64,000 nt of DNA. Origin: Burkholderia glumae LMG 2196 = ATCC 33617. Lineage in GTDB: Bacteria > Pseudomonadota > Gammaproteobacteria > Burkholderiales > Burkholderiaceae. The notes below the pieces were generated by a model, which saw only the letters and a program-made list of their open reading frames with translations, searched no databases and had not been told where the DNA came from. Position 1 is the stretch's first letter, and every line of letters begins with the position of its first letter. A program made the position numbers and the translations under genes. The stretch covers positions 3,100,001-3,164,000 of the forward strand of contig NZ_CP009435.1 of assembly GCF_000960995.1 (NCBI RefSeq), given 5' to 3'. Shown piece by piece: positions 48,551-57,583 of this stretch.

Positions 48551-50026
48551 TCACTGGAACCAGTGTTCACGTGCTTTCATGATCAGCGCTTTCGCGGCTT
48601 CTTCTTCCACTCCGGTCATCTCGACCAATTCGTCGACGGCCAGCTCGGCGAGATCGTCGCGCGTCTGCACGCCGTTTTCCGCCAGCTTCGCCAACAGCTC
48701 CGACGTCATGCCTTCCAGGCTCTTCAGGTCGAGCGCAGCATTTTCCACCTTTTCTTCGTTGGCGATCGCCATCGTCAACAACGCATCGCGCGCGCGGTTA
48801 CGCAGCTCGTGAACGGTTTCCTCGTCGAACGCCTCGATCTCGAGCATTTCGTTCAGCGGTACGTAAGCGATTTCCTCGAGGCTCGTGAAGCCTTCGTCGA
48901 TCAGGATGTCAGCCACTTCTTCGTCGACATCGAGGCGCGCCATGAACAGACCGCGCAGACGATCGCGCTCTTCGTTCTGCTTCAGCGCGGATTCGTCCGG
49001 CGTCATGATGTTGATCTGCCAGCCGGTCAGCTCGCTCGCGAGGCGCACGTTCTGACCGCTCCGGCCGATCGCGACGGCCAGTTCGCTCTCGTCCACGACG
49101 ACGTCCATCGAGTGCTTTTCCTCATCGACGACGATCGACTGCACGGCAGCCGGCGCGAGCGCGCCGATCACGAACTGGGCGGGATCTTCCGACCATAGCA
49201 CGATGTCGATGTTTTCGCCACCGAGCTCATTGCGCACCGCCTGCACGCGCGAACCGCGGATGCCCACGCAGGTGCCGATCGGATCGATCCGCTTGTCGTA
49301 GGCGACCACGCCGATCTTCGCCCGAACGCCCGGGTCGCGGGCCGCCGCCTTGATTTCCAGCAGGCCCTGCTCGATCTCCGGCACTTCCATTTCGAACAGC
49401 TTCATCAGGAATTCCGGTGCCGTGCGCGACAGCTCGATCTGCGGGCCGCGCGCGGTACGATCGACCTTCGCGATATAGGCGCGGACGCGATCGCTCACGC
49501 GCAGGTTTTCCTTCGGGATCAGCTGATCGCGGCGCAGCAGCGCCTCGACGCGGCCCGACTCGACGATGAAGTTGCCCTTGTCGAGACGCTTGACCGTGCC
49601 GGTCATGATCTTCTCGCCGCGTTCGAGGTAGTCGTTCAGGATCTGCTCGCGCTCGGCGTCGCGCACCTTCTGCAGAATCACCTGCTTGGCCGCCTGCGCG
49701 CCGATCCGGCCGAACTCGATCGACGGCACCGATTCCTCGATGTAGTCGCCGACGTCGACCCCGGGCTGCTGCTCGCGCGCCTCGAACAACAGGATCTCGC
49801 GATCCGGCTCCTGGAGCCCCGCTTCGTCCGGCACCACGAGCCAGCGCCGGAACGTCTCGTGTTCGCCGCTCTCGCGATCGATCTGGACGCGGATTTCGGC
49901 GCCTTCGTCGAACAGCTTCTTGGAGGCCGACGCGAGTGCCGCTTCGAGCGCACCCAGCACGACATCCTTGTCGACGTTCTTCTCGCGCGCCAGCGCATCC
50001 ACCAGCATCAACACTTCGCGACTCAT
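48551..50026 (-). CDS. nusA: Transcription termination/antitermination factor NusA
   Basis: A 491-residue RNA polymerase-binding protein. N-terminal domain (MSREVLMLVDALAREKNVDKDVVLGALEAALASASKK), S1 domain (~135-200, MTGTVKRLDKGNFIVESGRVEALLRRDQLIP), KH1 and KH2 (RIDPIGTCVGIRGSRVQAVRNELGGE-type block; AIGRSGQNVRLASELTGW), and two C-terminal acidic repeats with helix-hairpin-helix. Its ATG overlaps the rimP stop by four bases (ATGA). Confidence 0.98.
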   Translation of the reverse strand: MSREVLMLVDALAREKNVDKDVVLGALEAALASASKKLFDEGAEIRVQIDRESGEHETFRRWLVVPDEAGLQEPDREILLFEAREQQPGVDVGDYIEESVPSIEFGRIGAQAAKQVILQKVRDAEREQILNDYLERGEKIMTGTVKRLDKGNFIVESGRVEALLRRDQLIPKENLRVSDRVRAYIAKVDRTARGPQIELSRTAPEFLMKLFEMEVPEIEQGLLEIKAAARDPGVRAKIGVVAYDKRIDPIGTCVGIRGSRVQAVRNELGGENIDIVLWSEDPAQFVIGALAPAAVQSIVVDEEKHSMDVVVDESELAVAIGRSGQNVRLASELTGWQINIMTPDESALKQNEERDRLRGLFMARLDVDEEVADILIDEGFTSLEEIAYVPLNEMLEIEAFDEETVHELRNRARDALLTMAIANEEKVENAALDLKSLEGMTSELLAKLAENGVQTRDDLAELAVDELVEMTGVEEEAAKALIMKAREHWFQ

Positions 50027-50484
50027 TGTTTGCGGCTCCTAAAGTCAACTTGCGGAATCAGACGGGCTTTGTCGATATCGGCCAGCGTGAAATCCAGCAT
50101 GGCCGCTTCGCCCTTCTTCATCTCGAATTCCAAACCGATCGTTTCGCCGTTCGGCGCATGCAGGATGCCCCGGTAGGTCTTGCGGCCTTCCAGCGGCTTT
50201 TTCAGGGTGACGGAGATTTCGCTCCCGGCGAACCGTTCGAAGTCGGCCAGCTTCTTCAGCGGTCGGTCGAGGCCCGGGGACGACACCTCGAGCCGTTCGT
50301 AATCGATGTTTTCGACCGTCAATACGTGCTGCAGCTGACGCGTGACTTTTTCGCAGTCGTCGATCGAGATGCCCGCTGGCTGATCGATGTAGACGCAGAG
50401 CATGCCGCGCCCGGTGCGCTCGAGATCGACCAGCTCGTAGCCGAGCCCGGTGACCGTGGTTTCTATCAGTTCCGTCAGTTGCAC
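50023..50484 (-). CDS. rimP: Ribosome maturation factor RimP
   Basis: A 153-residue protein for 30S assembly. MQLTELIETTVTGLGYELVDLERTGRGMLCVYIDQPAGISIDDCEKVTRQLQHVLTVENIDYERLEVSSPGLDRPL is the classical RimP block. It is the first gene of the cluster and overlaps nusA. Its promoter and a terminator-like stem are upstream (see 50589 and 50676). Confidence 0.96.
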   Translation of the reverse strand: MQLTELIETTVTGLGYELVDLERTGRGMLCVYIDQPAGISIDDCEKVTRQLQHVLTVENIDYERLEVSSPGLDRPLKKLADFERFAGSEISVTLKKPLEGRKTYRGILHAPNGETIGLEFEMKKGEAAMLDFTLADIDKARLIPQVDFRSRKQ

Positions 50485-50588
50485 TGTGTCCTCTCGGATG
50501 TTCGCGCCCGCCGTTCGCGATTCACCCGCAGACGCGCGCCTTTGCTGGCGCAGGAAGCGCGCTACCCGAGATGCCCAACCGTTTCAGC

Positions 50589-50613
50589 AAAAAAAAATGG
50601 GCGAAACGCCCAT
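50589..50613 (-). terminator. Rho-independent terminator between rluB and rimP
   Basis: On the minus strand ATGGGCG-TTT-CGCCCAT is followed by a run of nine Ts (50597-50589, the first one shared with the stem). It is the natural end of scpB-rluB transcripts, but it also lies downstream of the -10 box at 50676, so it sits in the leader of any rimP transcript that starts there. Confidence 0.85.
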
Positions 50614-50675
50614 CTTCTCACTCCGGTGGTCGCACCTGAGCCGCACAAAAAACCTGTACGACCAGCGACTCAGCG

Positions 50676-50681
50676 ATTATA
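50676..50681 (-). promoter_or_regulatory. Candidate -10 box of the rimP-nusA-infB operon
   Basis: A perfect TATAAT on the minus strand in an AT-rich pocket after the rluB stop. The -35 is weak (TTTGCG at 17 bases). The start point would be near 50668, upstream of the terminator at 50589-50613 and ~185 bases before rimP. Confidence 0.45.
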
Positions 50682-50788
50682 GCGTTTTTTAACTCAAACG
50701 CAAAGTATCGCCCCCGCGAAATCGGCCGGAAGCGCCGATTTCGCCTGGCTTCGCCGCGCGTTCGCCGCCGCAGCGCCGCGCCGACAAG

Positions 50789-52504
50789 TCAGCGACCGCG
50801 CGAGCGATTGCTGCGCGGCTGCTGCGGGCGTGCGCCGCCGCGCGCGTTGCCGCCGCCGTCGGCACGGTTGCCATTCGCATTACCACCGCCGCTGCGTGGA
50901 CTCTTGCCGCCGCCGCGCTTGTTGCCGTTGGCGCCATAGGACAGACGATTTCCGTCGACGTCGCCGCCAGCGCCACGACGGTTGCCGTTCGCATTGCCGC
51001 CGTAGCCGCCGGCCGACGCGCCGCCCCCGGCAAAACCGCCGCCGAGGCCGGCACCGAAACCGCCGCCCTGGGCGCCGCGACGGCCGCCGCGACGCGGCTG
51101 GTCGAGCTGGCCGTGGGTGGTCAGCACCGGCTCGCGATTGAGAAAGCCCATCGAGGTCTGCATCGGGTCCGGCTGCTTGCGCTCGGCCGCGCCGGCCCCG
51201 CGCTTGCCGCCCTTCTCGTCGGCGGCGACCTTGAGGCCGACGGTCGCCATCAGCTTGCGTACCTGCGCCTCGTCGAGTTCCTCCCAGCGGCCCCGCTTCA
51301 GGCCGCGCGGCAACGAGATCGAGCCGTGGCGCGTGCGAATCAGGCGGCTCACCATCAGCCCGACCGCCTCGAACATGCGCCGCACCTCGCGATTCCGGCC
51401 TTCGGCGAGCGCCACGTGATACCAATGGTTGGTGCCTTCGCCGCCGCCGTCGCGGATACGCAGGAAATTGGCCGGGCCGTCGTCGAGTTCCACGCCGTGC
51501 AGCAGCTTCTGGCGCGAGGCTTCGCTGAGCTCGCCGACCACCCGCACCGCATATTCGCGCTCGACGCTGTAGCGCGGGTGCATGAAGCGGTTCGCGAGAT
51601 CACCCGAGGTGGTCAGCATCAGCAGACCTTCGGTGTTGAAATCGAGCCGGCCGACCGCCAGCCATTTCGCCGTCTTCATCGGCGGCAGGCGGTCGAACAC
51701 CGAGGCGCGGCCCTCCGGATCGGCATGGCTGACGATTTCGCCGGTCGGCTTGTGGTAGAGCAGCACGCGCGGCGGCTTGTTCGGCAGCTTGCGCTTGACC
51801 GGCTTGCCGTTGATTCGGACCTGATCGGTCGGCAGGATCCGCTGGCCGATATGCGCCGGCTCGCCGTTTACCGACACGCGGCCGGCCACGATCAGTTCCT
51901 CCATCTCGCGCCGCGAGCCCATGCCGGCCTCGGCGAGCACCTTGTGCAGCTTCGGCGCGTCGTCTTCGGGGGCGAGCACGCGCTTCTGCGGCTGGCGGCC
52001 GCGGCGCAGCATCGGTGCGCGCACGCCGCCGCCGGCTGCCGCGTTGTCCGCGTCGAAAGCCGGCGACGTCACGTAGGAGAAGATGTCGTCCTGTCCCGCG
52101 CCGCCGCTCTCGGCCGACGGCGCGGCGGCTGCCGCTGCGCCGCGCTTGGCCTGCGCGCCGCCGCGCGCGGCACCACCTTCGCGCTTCGCGGCGGGCTTGC
52201 GCGGCGCCTTCGGCGCGCCGTCCTTGCTGCGCGCGGCGCGCGGTGCCGGCGCCGCGGCGGGCGCCTCGGCATCGACCGCCTCGGCAGGCACGGCTTGCGC
52301 GCCGTCCGCCGCCGGCTCGGCCGTCTTCGATTTGGCCGCCGCGCGGCGGCGTGCGATCAGGCTGCGCGGGCCGCGGCGCAGGCCGCGGCGCGGGCGCTCC
52401 TCGCCGCCCGCATCCTGCGCGGACTGCTCGGGGGCACCGCCGGCGCGCGACGCCTGCATGGCCTGCGCGGATTCGGACGAATCAGTGTCGTGGGTATCTG
52501 TCAA
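50789..52504 (-). CDS. rluB: 23S rRNA pseudouridine synthase RluB with long low-complexity ends
   Basis: A 571-residue protein; the usual RluB is about 250-300. The core (~165-405) has an S4 domain (KLHKVLAEAGMGSRREMEELIVAGRVSVNGEPAHIGQRI) and the RsuA/RluB catalytic block GRLDFNTEGLLMLTTSGDLANRFMHP with its catalytic Asp. Residues 1-150 are Ala/Arg/Gly-rich and 430-571 are Gly/Asn/Arg-rich (GGGNANGNRADGGGNARGG-type), probably disordered and RNA-binding. It modifies U2605 of 23S rRNA in E. coli. It follows scpB by 61 bases. Confidence 0.93.
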   Translation of the reverse strand: MTDTHDTDSSESAQAMQASRAGGAPEQSAQDAGGEERPRRGLRRGPRSLIARRRAAAKSKTAEPAADGAQAVPAEAVDAEAPAAAPAPRAARSKDGAPKAPRKPAAKREGGAARGGAQAKRGAAAAAAPSAESGGAGQDDIFSYVTSPAFDADNAAAGGGVRAPMLRRGRQPQKRVLAPEDDAPKLHKVLAEAGMGSRREMEELIVAGRVSVNGEPAHIGQRILPTDQVRINGKPVKRKLPNKPPRVLLYHKPTGEIVSHADPEGRASVFDRLPPMKTAKWLAVGRLDFNTEGLLMLTTSGDLANRFMHPRYSVEREYAVRVVGELSEASRQKLLHGVELDDGPANFLRIRDGGGEGTNHWYHVALAEGRNREVRRMFEAVGLMVSRLIRTRHGSISLPRGLKRGRWEELDEAQVRKLMATVGLKVAADEKGGKRGAGAAERKQPDPMQTSMGFLNREPVLTTHGQLDQPRRGGRRGAQGGGFGAGLGGGFAGGGASAGGYGGNANGNRRGAGGDVDGNRLSYGANGNKRGGGKSPRSGGGNANGNRADGGGNARGGARPQQPRSNRSRGR

Positions 52505-52565
52505 AACAACCTCGAAATGTCAGGTCTCGCGCCCCTCGCGGGCGCGGCAATCTCATCTGGCCGCG

Positions 52566-53648
52566 TCAAGCGCGGCGCTGCGTGGGCGCATCCCGATCCG
52601 GCGATTGCTCGCCGGACGTCGCGTCGCCCAGGGATTCGGCGGATTCGCCATGCGCGTGGTCGCCGTGTGCTGGGTCTGCATCGGCCGAATCGGCCTCCTG
52701 CTGCCCAGCCTGCACCGTCGCGCGGCTCGCTCCCGCCGCGCGATCGCGCGCCGCCTCGTCGGCATCGGGCGCGCGGCCCGGTGTTTCCTTCTCGACCGCA
52801 GCGGGCAACGCGGGTTCCGACGCGTCACCGAGCGGGTCGGCGTGGCCGGAAAACCGGCCGTCGGCCTCTTGAGCCGTGTCTGCTTCGCTCGCCGGCTGCC
52901 CGATCCGCGCCTCGGCCGGCACTGCGGCATTCGCCTGCTCTGCGGCACCGGCCCGTGGGCCTTCCCGGCCGGCCGTCTCCGCACCGGCCGACGCCGCGTC
53001 CGCATGCTGCAGCGGGGCGCCGGCCGGCGCCGCCCCGTGTTCCGGGAACTCCGCAGGCACGGCAGGATCGGCGTCGGACACGCCATCGGCGAATTCCATC
53101 GATGCCTGCGCCAGCAGGCTCGCCTCCAGGTGCGCGGCGGGCTCTTCGAGCGCGGGCAGATCGTCGAGCGCCTTCAGCCCGAGATCGTCGAGAAACTGCT
53201 TCGTGGTCGCATAGAGCGCCGGGCGCCCCGGCACGTCGCGATGGCCGATCACCTCGATCCAGCCGCGATCCTCGAGTTGCTTGACGACCTGGGTATTCAC
53301 CGTCACACCGCGGATTTCCTCGATATCGCCACGCGTGACCGGCTGGCGATACGCAATGATCGCCAGCGTTTCGAGTACCGCGCGCGAATATTTCGGCGGT
53401 TTTTCAGGATGCAATCGATCCAGATAAACGCGCATCGCCGGCTTGCTCTGAAAGCGCCAGCCCGTGGCCAGCGCGACGAGTTCGACACCGCGGCCGGACC
53501 ACGCCTCTTTCAATTCTTCGAGCAACGTGCGGACCGTGTCCGCCGACACGCCATCGGCAAAGAGCTTGCGCAGATCGCCTAACTTGAGCGGTTCCTGCGC
53601 ACAGATCAAAGCAGTCTCGAGGACGATCTTCGCCTCTTGGGTATTCAT
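52566..53648 (-). CDS. scpB: Segregation and condensation protein ScpB with long acidic tail
   Basis: A 360-residue protein. Residues 1-180 are the two winged helices of ScpB (MNTQEAKIVLETALICAQEPLKLGDLRKLF, RAVLETLAIIAYRQPVTRGDIEEIRGVTVNTQVVKQLEDRGWIEVIGHRDVPGRPALYATT). ScpB dimers join ScpA and SMC in chromosome condensation. The remaining ~175 residues, Ala/Glu/Asp/Gly-rich, are not conserved; typical ScpB is ~180-220 residues. It is first in scpB-rluB. Confidence 0.92.
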   Translation of the reverse strand: MNTQEAKIVLETALICAQEPLKLGDLRKLFADGVSADTVRTLLEELKEAWSGRGVELVALATGWRFQSKPAMRVYLDRLHPEKPPKYSRAVLETLAIIAYRQPVTRGDIEEIRGVTVNTQVVKQLEDRGWIEVIGHRDVPGRPALYATTKQFLDDLGLKALDDLPALEEPAAHLEASLLAQASMEFADGVSDADPAVPAEFPEHGAAPAGAPLQHADAASAGAETAGREGPRAGAAEQANAAVPAEARIGQPASEADTAQEADGRFSGHADPLGDASEPALPAAVEKETPGRAPDADEAARDRAAGASRATVQAGQQEADSADADPAHGDHAHGESAESLGDATSGEQSPDRDAPTQRRA

Positions 53649-53934
53649 GCAGCTAGGCCAGACCCTCTGGTCAAACGAACCGGATCAAAATACGAAACAG
53701 ACGAAAAGGAACAGAAGACGCGCTCGCCCGATTCTGATCGGTCATATTGATGGGAGCACGAACCGGGGGTGGCGCAACCTGCTCTAAGCCTGACCCTGAC
53801 CGGACGGAACAGCGCGAAACCTTGATGGATTCGCGTGACTGAGCGCCATATTACGCAAATTCGAACGAGGCGTAAAGCCGCCGGATCGCTTCGGTCGTAT
53901 ATCGCGGGCAGCCCGGCTGGCGCGGCTACCGGCA

Positions 53935-55134
53935 TCAGGCGCCGGTTCGGCGCAGGAATGCTTGCAAACGTTGCACACCGGCATCGAGCCGCTCGGTGCT
54001 GCAGGCATAACACCAGCGGACGAAATCCCCGCCCTCGTCGCCGAAGGCGCGCCCCGGCGCGAGGCCGACCCCCGCCTCACGCACCAGCCGCTTGCAGAAC
54101 GCGAGGCTGTCGTGCACACCCGGCAGCCGCAGGAACAGGTACATCGCCCCGTCCGGCGCCGCGACGGACACCTCCGGCAAGGTGTTGAGCGCCGCCACCA
54201 GGTGGTCGCGGGCCGAGCGCAACGCGCCGACGAACTCGGCCACGAACGGCTCGCCGTCGCGCACCGCGGCCACGCCGGCCGCCTGCACGAAGCCCGGCGC
54301 ACACGACGTGTTGTATTCGATGAGCTTCGAAAGCCCATCCATGACGCGCTCCGGCGCAACCAGCCAGCCCAGCCGCCAGCCCGTCATCGCCCAGGCCTTC
54401 GAGAACGAGTTGACCACGATCACACGCTCGTCGCGCGAGGCCAGATCGAGAAACGACGACGCGCCGCCAGCGGCGAACGCGAGCCGTTCGTAGACCTCGT
54501 CCGCGACGATCCAGATGCCGTGCCGCCGGCAATGCTCGAGTACCGCGGTCTGCTCGGCCCGCGACATCGTCCAGCCGGTCGGATTGTTCGGGGAGTTGAC
54601 GAGCAGCATCCGCGTGTCGGGCGTGAGCGCCGCCAGCAGCCGATCGAGATCGAGCCGCCAGCCCGCCTCGCCATGGTCGAGCGCCACACATTCGACGTGG
54701 GCGCCGAGTATCTTTGGGATTTCGACGAGGTTGGGCCAAAGCGGCGTGAGCGCGACCACGCGGTCCCCGCCGCCGACGAGCAGTTGCGCTGCCAGCATCA
54801 GCGCGCTGACGCCGGCGCTCGTGACCGCGATCTGGGCGGCGCGGGTCGCGCCGTGGCGCGCTGCGACATAGGCGGCCAGCGTCTCGCGCAGCACGGCCGT
54901 CCCGAGATTGTGCGTATAGAACGTGTTGCCGTCCGCGAGCGCCGCGCCGGCCGCCTCGCGAATGAAGGCCGGCGTGACGCGATCCGATTCGCCGAACCAG
55001 AACGGCAGCACGCCGTCCACGCCAGCGCCGGCGTTCGCGACCTCGCGAATCAATGACGGCCTCAGCGATTCGACGCATGTGCGCGGCCCCCACGGAGCGG
55101 GCGCCCGTCTCACCTCGTTGCCGACAAGATCCAC
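53935..55134 (-). CDS. PLP-dependent class I/II aminotransferase
   Basis: A 399-residue fold-type I enzyme. The PLP lysine is in VVNSFSKAWAMTGWRLGWLVAPE (near residue 245), with NSPNNPTGWTMSR and IVADEVYERL upstream for cofactor contacts, and TSAGVSALMLAAQLLV holding the phosphate-binding region. The Arg that binds the substrate carboxylate is in the C-terminal FVRWCYA. The amino donor cannot be predicted; aspartate/aromatic aminotransferases are the nearest class. A LysR gene lies 112 bases upstream on the same strand. Confidence 0.88.
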   Translation of the reverse strand: MDLVGNEVRRAPAPWGPRTCVESLRPSLIREVANAGAGVDGVLPFWFGESDRVTPAFIREAAGAALADGNTFYTHNLGTAVLRETLAAYVAARHGATRAAQIAVTSAGVSALMLAAQLLVGGGDRVVALTPLWPNLVEIPKILGAHVECVALDHGEAGWRLDLDRLLAALTPDTRMLLVNSPNNPTGWTMSRAEQTAVLEHCRRHGIWIVADEVYERLAFAAGGASSFLDLASRDERVIVVNSFSKAWAMTGWRLGWLVAPERVMDGLSKLIEYNTSCAPGFVQAAGVAAVRDGEPFVAEFVGALRSARDHLVAALNTLPEVSVAAPDGAMYLFLRLPGVHDSLAFCKRLVREAGVGLAPGRAFGDEGGDFVRWCYACSTERLDAGVQRLQAFLRRTGA

Positions 55135-55245
55135 GCGACTCTCCCGGTTGGTCCATACCCGTCAGTGTAGCGGCCCGGACGACGACACAGCGCCGCGCAA
55201 CCGATACCGAGCGGCCGGTCCGGCCCCGAGCGCCGCGCCGCCGTA

Positions 55246-56148
55246 TCAGTCGAGATCCTCGGCGCGCGCCGGCATGCCATGCATGAGCCCCCAGACCGCC
55301 TCGGCCGCCGGCGACAGCGAGCGGTCGCGGCGTCGGATCAGCTCGACCGTGCGTTCCGCGCGCGGCGTCAGCGGCCGCGCCACCAGCGACGAGCCGGCCG
55401 GCAGCGGCAGGGACAGCCAGGGCAGCACGCTGACGCCCACGCCCGCCTCGACCAGCCCGAACACGGTCGCCGAATGGCCGAGTTCCTGCACGACCGATGC
55501 ACCGATCCGATGCAGCGCCAGCGCCGCGTCGATCAGCGGCCGGCTACCCGACGCGTAATCGAGCAGCACCAGGCGCTCGCCTTCGAGCGCGCTCCACGGC
55601 ACGCTGGCGTGCGCGGCGAGCGCGTGATCGGCGCGCGCGATCAGGCAGAACGAGTCGGTCATCAGCGGCTCGCAGACCAGCTCGGTTGCCGCGAGCGGGC
55701 CGATCACCACGCCGAAATCGACCTCGCCCGACTTCACCTTGCGCAGCACGTCGCTCTGCACGTCGTCGCGCAGCCCAAGCGTGACAAAGGGAAACTGCCG
55801 CTCGGCCGCCGCGACCACGCGCGGCATCAGCCGGCAGGCGACGGTCGGGCTGGCGGCGACCAGCACGCGCCCGCGCCGCTGCTCGCCGATCTCGCGGATT
55901 TCGCGCAGCGCGTCGTCCAGGTCGCCGAGCAGCCGCGAGACGCTGGCGACCAGATTCGTCCCCGCATCGGTCAGTTGCACGTCGCGCGTGGTGCGGTCGA
56001 TCAGCTTCAGGCCGATCTCGCCCTCGAGCTCACGCACGCAGCGGCTGACCGCAGACTGCGTAAGGCCGATCTCGTCACCGGCCCGGCTGAAGCTGCGCAG
56101 ACGCGCAACCGCGATGAACACCCTCAGCTGGCGCAGGGTGATATTCAT
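55246..56148 (-). CDS. LysR-family transcriptional regulator
   Basis: A 300-residue protein with an N-terminal winged helix-turn-helix (ITLRQLRVFIAVARLRSFSRAGDEIGLTQSAVSRCVRELEGEIGLKLIDRTTRDVQLTDAG) and a periplasmic-binding-protein-like effector domain (RVLVAASPTVACRLMPRVVAAAERQFPFVTLGLRDDVQSD). The target is unknown; no divergent neighbour is present, so the downstream aminotransferase is only a possible one. Confidence 0.9.
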   Translation of the reverse strand: MNITLRQLRVFIAVARLRSFSRAGDEIGLTQSAVSRCVRELEGEIGLKLIDRTTRDVQLTDAGTNLVASVSRLLGDLDDALREIREIGEQRRGRVLVAASPTVACRLMPRVVAAAERQFPFVTLGLRDDVQSDVLRKVKSGEVDFGVVIGPLAATELVCEPLMTDSFCLIARADHALAAHASVPWSALEGERLVLLDYASGSRPLIDAALALHRIGASVVQELGHSATVFGLVEAGVGVSVLPWLSLPLPAGSSLVARPLTPRAERTVELIRRRDRSLSPAAEAVWGLMHGMPARAEDLD

Positions 56149-56543
56149 TGAATGCCCTCATCAATCTCATGCTTCGATGCGAGATTGTAGGGCTTGCCTT
56201 CCCGTCGCATTCGCGATGAATCGGTGCGGTGCAGCAACCGCGCTCACGCACGCCGCACGGGCCAGATTGCACAAGATTGGTGATTGTCCCGATTTGCCGC
56301 AGGGGCATTTTGGCGTCTTATACGCCCCTAGCTGACTCGGCTGTCGGCCCGGTGCGAAGCGGCTTTCACGGGGATGGCCGTCAACGTGGCACGCTTCGTG
56401 CATCAAGTCGTGTACAGGGTCGCGGGACACTCCGGACAACGGAGCGAACCGGCACCCCCACCCGGCACCCGATGCGGATCGGGTGCTTGAAGAGTGCGCG
56501 GCGCGGGGCAGCGCACCGGAGTTAGCTTCGCTGAGGTGAGGAC
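56149..56543. other. Intergenic region with a sigma-54-like box upstream of an orphan transposase-domain gene
   Basis: 395 bases between the LysR gene (minus) and the gene at 56544 (plus). A box with the sigma-54 doublets lies at 56387-56402 (see separate entry). No CGTTAC repeat cluster was found nearby, and no other gene or RNA is evident. Confidence 0.5.
56387..56402 (+). promoter_or_regulatory. Sigma-54-like box upstream of 56544
   Basis: TGGCACGCTTCGTGCA has the GG and GC doublets ten bases apart and differs from the consensus only at the first T of TTGC (G here). It lies 142 bases before the ATG at 56544. Without an obvious enhancer site it may be a chance match. Confidence 0.4.
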
Positions 56544-56945
56544 ATGATGCTGTTCGACGATTTGAAGGATAACGAATGGGCGCTGGTCGAAGGACTGTTC
56601 TGCGCGGAACCGGCTCGCAGTGAGCGCCGTGGTCGTCCCCGCGTGGAAGCACGTTCGGTCGTGAACGCCGTTCTGTGGGTGTTGTCGACGGGCGAAGGCT
56701 GGTCGAAACTTCCCGGCCGCTATCCGTCGCCGCCGACGTGCCGTCGGCGCTTCGACGAATGGCAGGCCGACGGCACGCTCGCCGAAGTCGTCAAGCGTCT
56801 CGGCACGAGCGGCCGCCAGATCTCGTTGCGCGGCCGAATCGGCGCCAGCGCCGTGAAGCCGCCCGCACCGCCGAGCCGCGATCGCCTGCGCGGCGCCTTC
56901 TGGACCAATCCGGAATCCTGGCGCGCGCCGGTCAAGATGGCGTGA
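56544..56945 (+). CDS. Orphan IS4/IS5-type transposase N-terminal domain protein (second of two)
   Basis: A 133-residue protein, GAGGTGAGG upstream of the start. Residues 1-80 match the DUF4096-type domain (LKDNEWALVEGLFCAEP, RGRPRVEARSVVNAVLWVLSTGEGWSKLPGRYPSPPTCRRRFDEWQADGTL). The catalytic DDE domain is missing and a basic C-terminus (PPAPPSRDRLRGAFW) replaces it. It shares this architecture with 28823-29254 but is clearly diverged in sequence, so it is not a recent copy. No terminal repeats are visible. Confidence 0.65.
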   Translation: MMLFDDLKDNEWALVEGLFCAEPARSERRGRPRVEARSVVNAVLWVLSTGEGWSKLPGRYPSPPTCRRRFDEWQADGTLAEVVKRLGTSGRQISLRGRIGASAVKPPAPPSRDRLRGAFWTNPESWRAPVKMA

Positions 56946-57152
56946 GGCGCGGCTGGTTGCGAGCGGTGCCAGCGACCGCAACCGCCGCGACGGCAACGCG
57001 CCGTCCTCCGGCACGCGGTGCGCGGCCAGCCTCGGCCCGGCCGCGACCGCGAAACATCTCCTAACCATTGCTTACAGTGCGCTCGCGCTCCCGCCCTTAT
57101 CGTTCGGATTAAATGAACGGGGCCGCATCGACGGCCCGAGGGAGCCCGAACC

Positions 57153-57419
57153 ATGCGGAGCAACATGCGGCTCGCGACAACGAGCCTGATGCTGGCATTG
57201 GCGCTCGTCCAGCCTGCGCGGGCGGACCGGCGCGGCGGGCCTCCATTCGCCCATCACGGCCAGGCCGGGCACGTCCAGCCACAACCGGCGCCGCCAGCCG
57301 CCCCGCCGAATGTCGTGCCGCGCGGCGACTTGCGCGGCGATATCGCAAGCAACGTCCGCGGTCGCAACGCCGCGCCGCCCGCTCCGCCGCTGTCGTCAGG
57401 ATTTGCGCCGCACCGCTGA
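57153..57419 (+). CDS. Small exported Pro/Ala-rich protein
   Basis: 88 residues (84 if the second ATG at 57165 is used, which also has GGAG five bases upstream). A clear signal peptide (MRLATTSLMLALALVQPARA) is followed by an Arg/Gly/Pro/His-rich mature part. A strong rho-independent terminator lies 120 bases downstream on the same strand, which supports expression. No known family was recognised. Confidence 0.55.
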   Translation: MRSNMRLATTSLMLALALVQPARADRRGGPPFAHHGQAGHVQPQPAPPAAPPNVVPRGDLRGDIASNVRGRNAAPPAPPLSSGFAPHR

Positions 57420-57539
57420 GTGGGTACGTTGGCCGCCGCCGACCGCAAAATTCTTAGTGGCCGGGAACTGCGCGCCGAGCGGCCAGTCACACCAAAGCCA
57501 TGTGAGCGGTCCTGGCAACAGCCAAATGTACCCGGTATC

Positions 57540-57569
57540 GCCCGTATCCCCCGATACGGGCGTTTTTTT
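57540..57569 (+). terminator. Rho-independent terminator
   Basis: GCCCGTATC-CCCC-GATACGGGC (perfect 9-bp stem, 57540-57561) then G and seven Ts. It ends the transcript carrying the small exported protein. Confidence 0.92.
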
Positions 57570-57583
57570 CAGCGCAACCGAAT

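Noticed and set aside
53649..53934. A small gene between scpB and the aminotransferase (minus frame 53645-54013)
   Set aside because: Cys/Arg-rich composition, no ribosome site, overlap with the aminotransferase 3' end. The region seems to be plain spacer and promoter.
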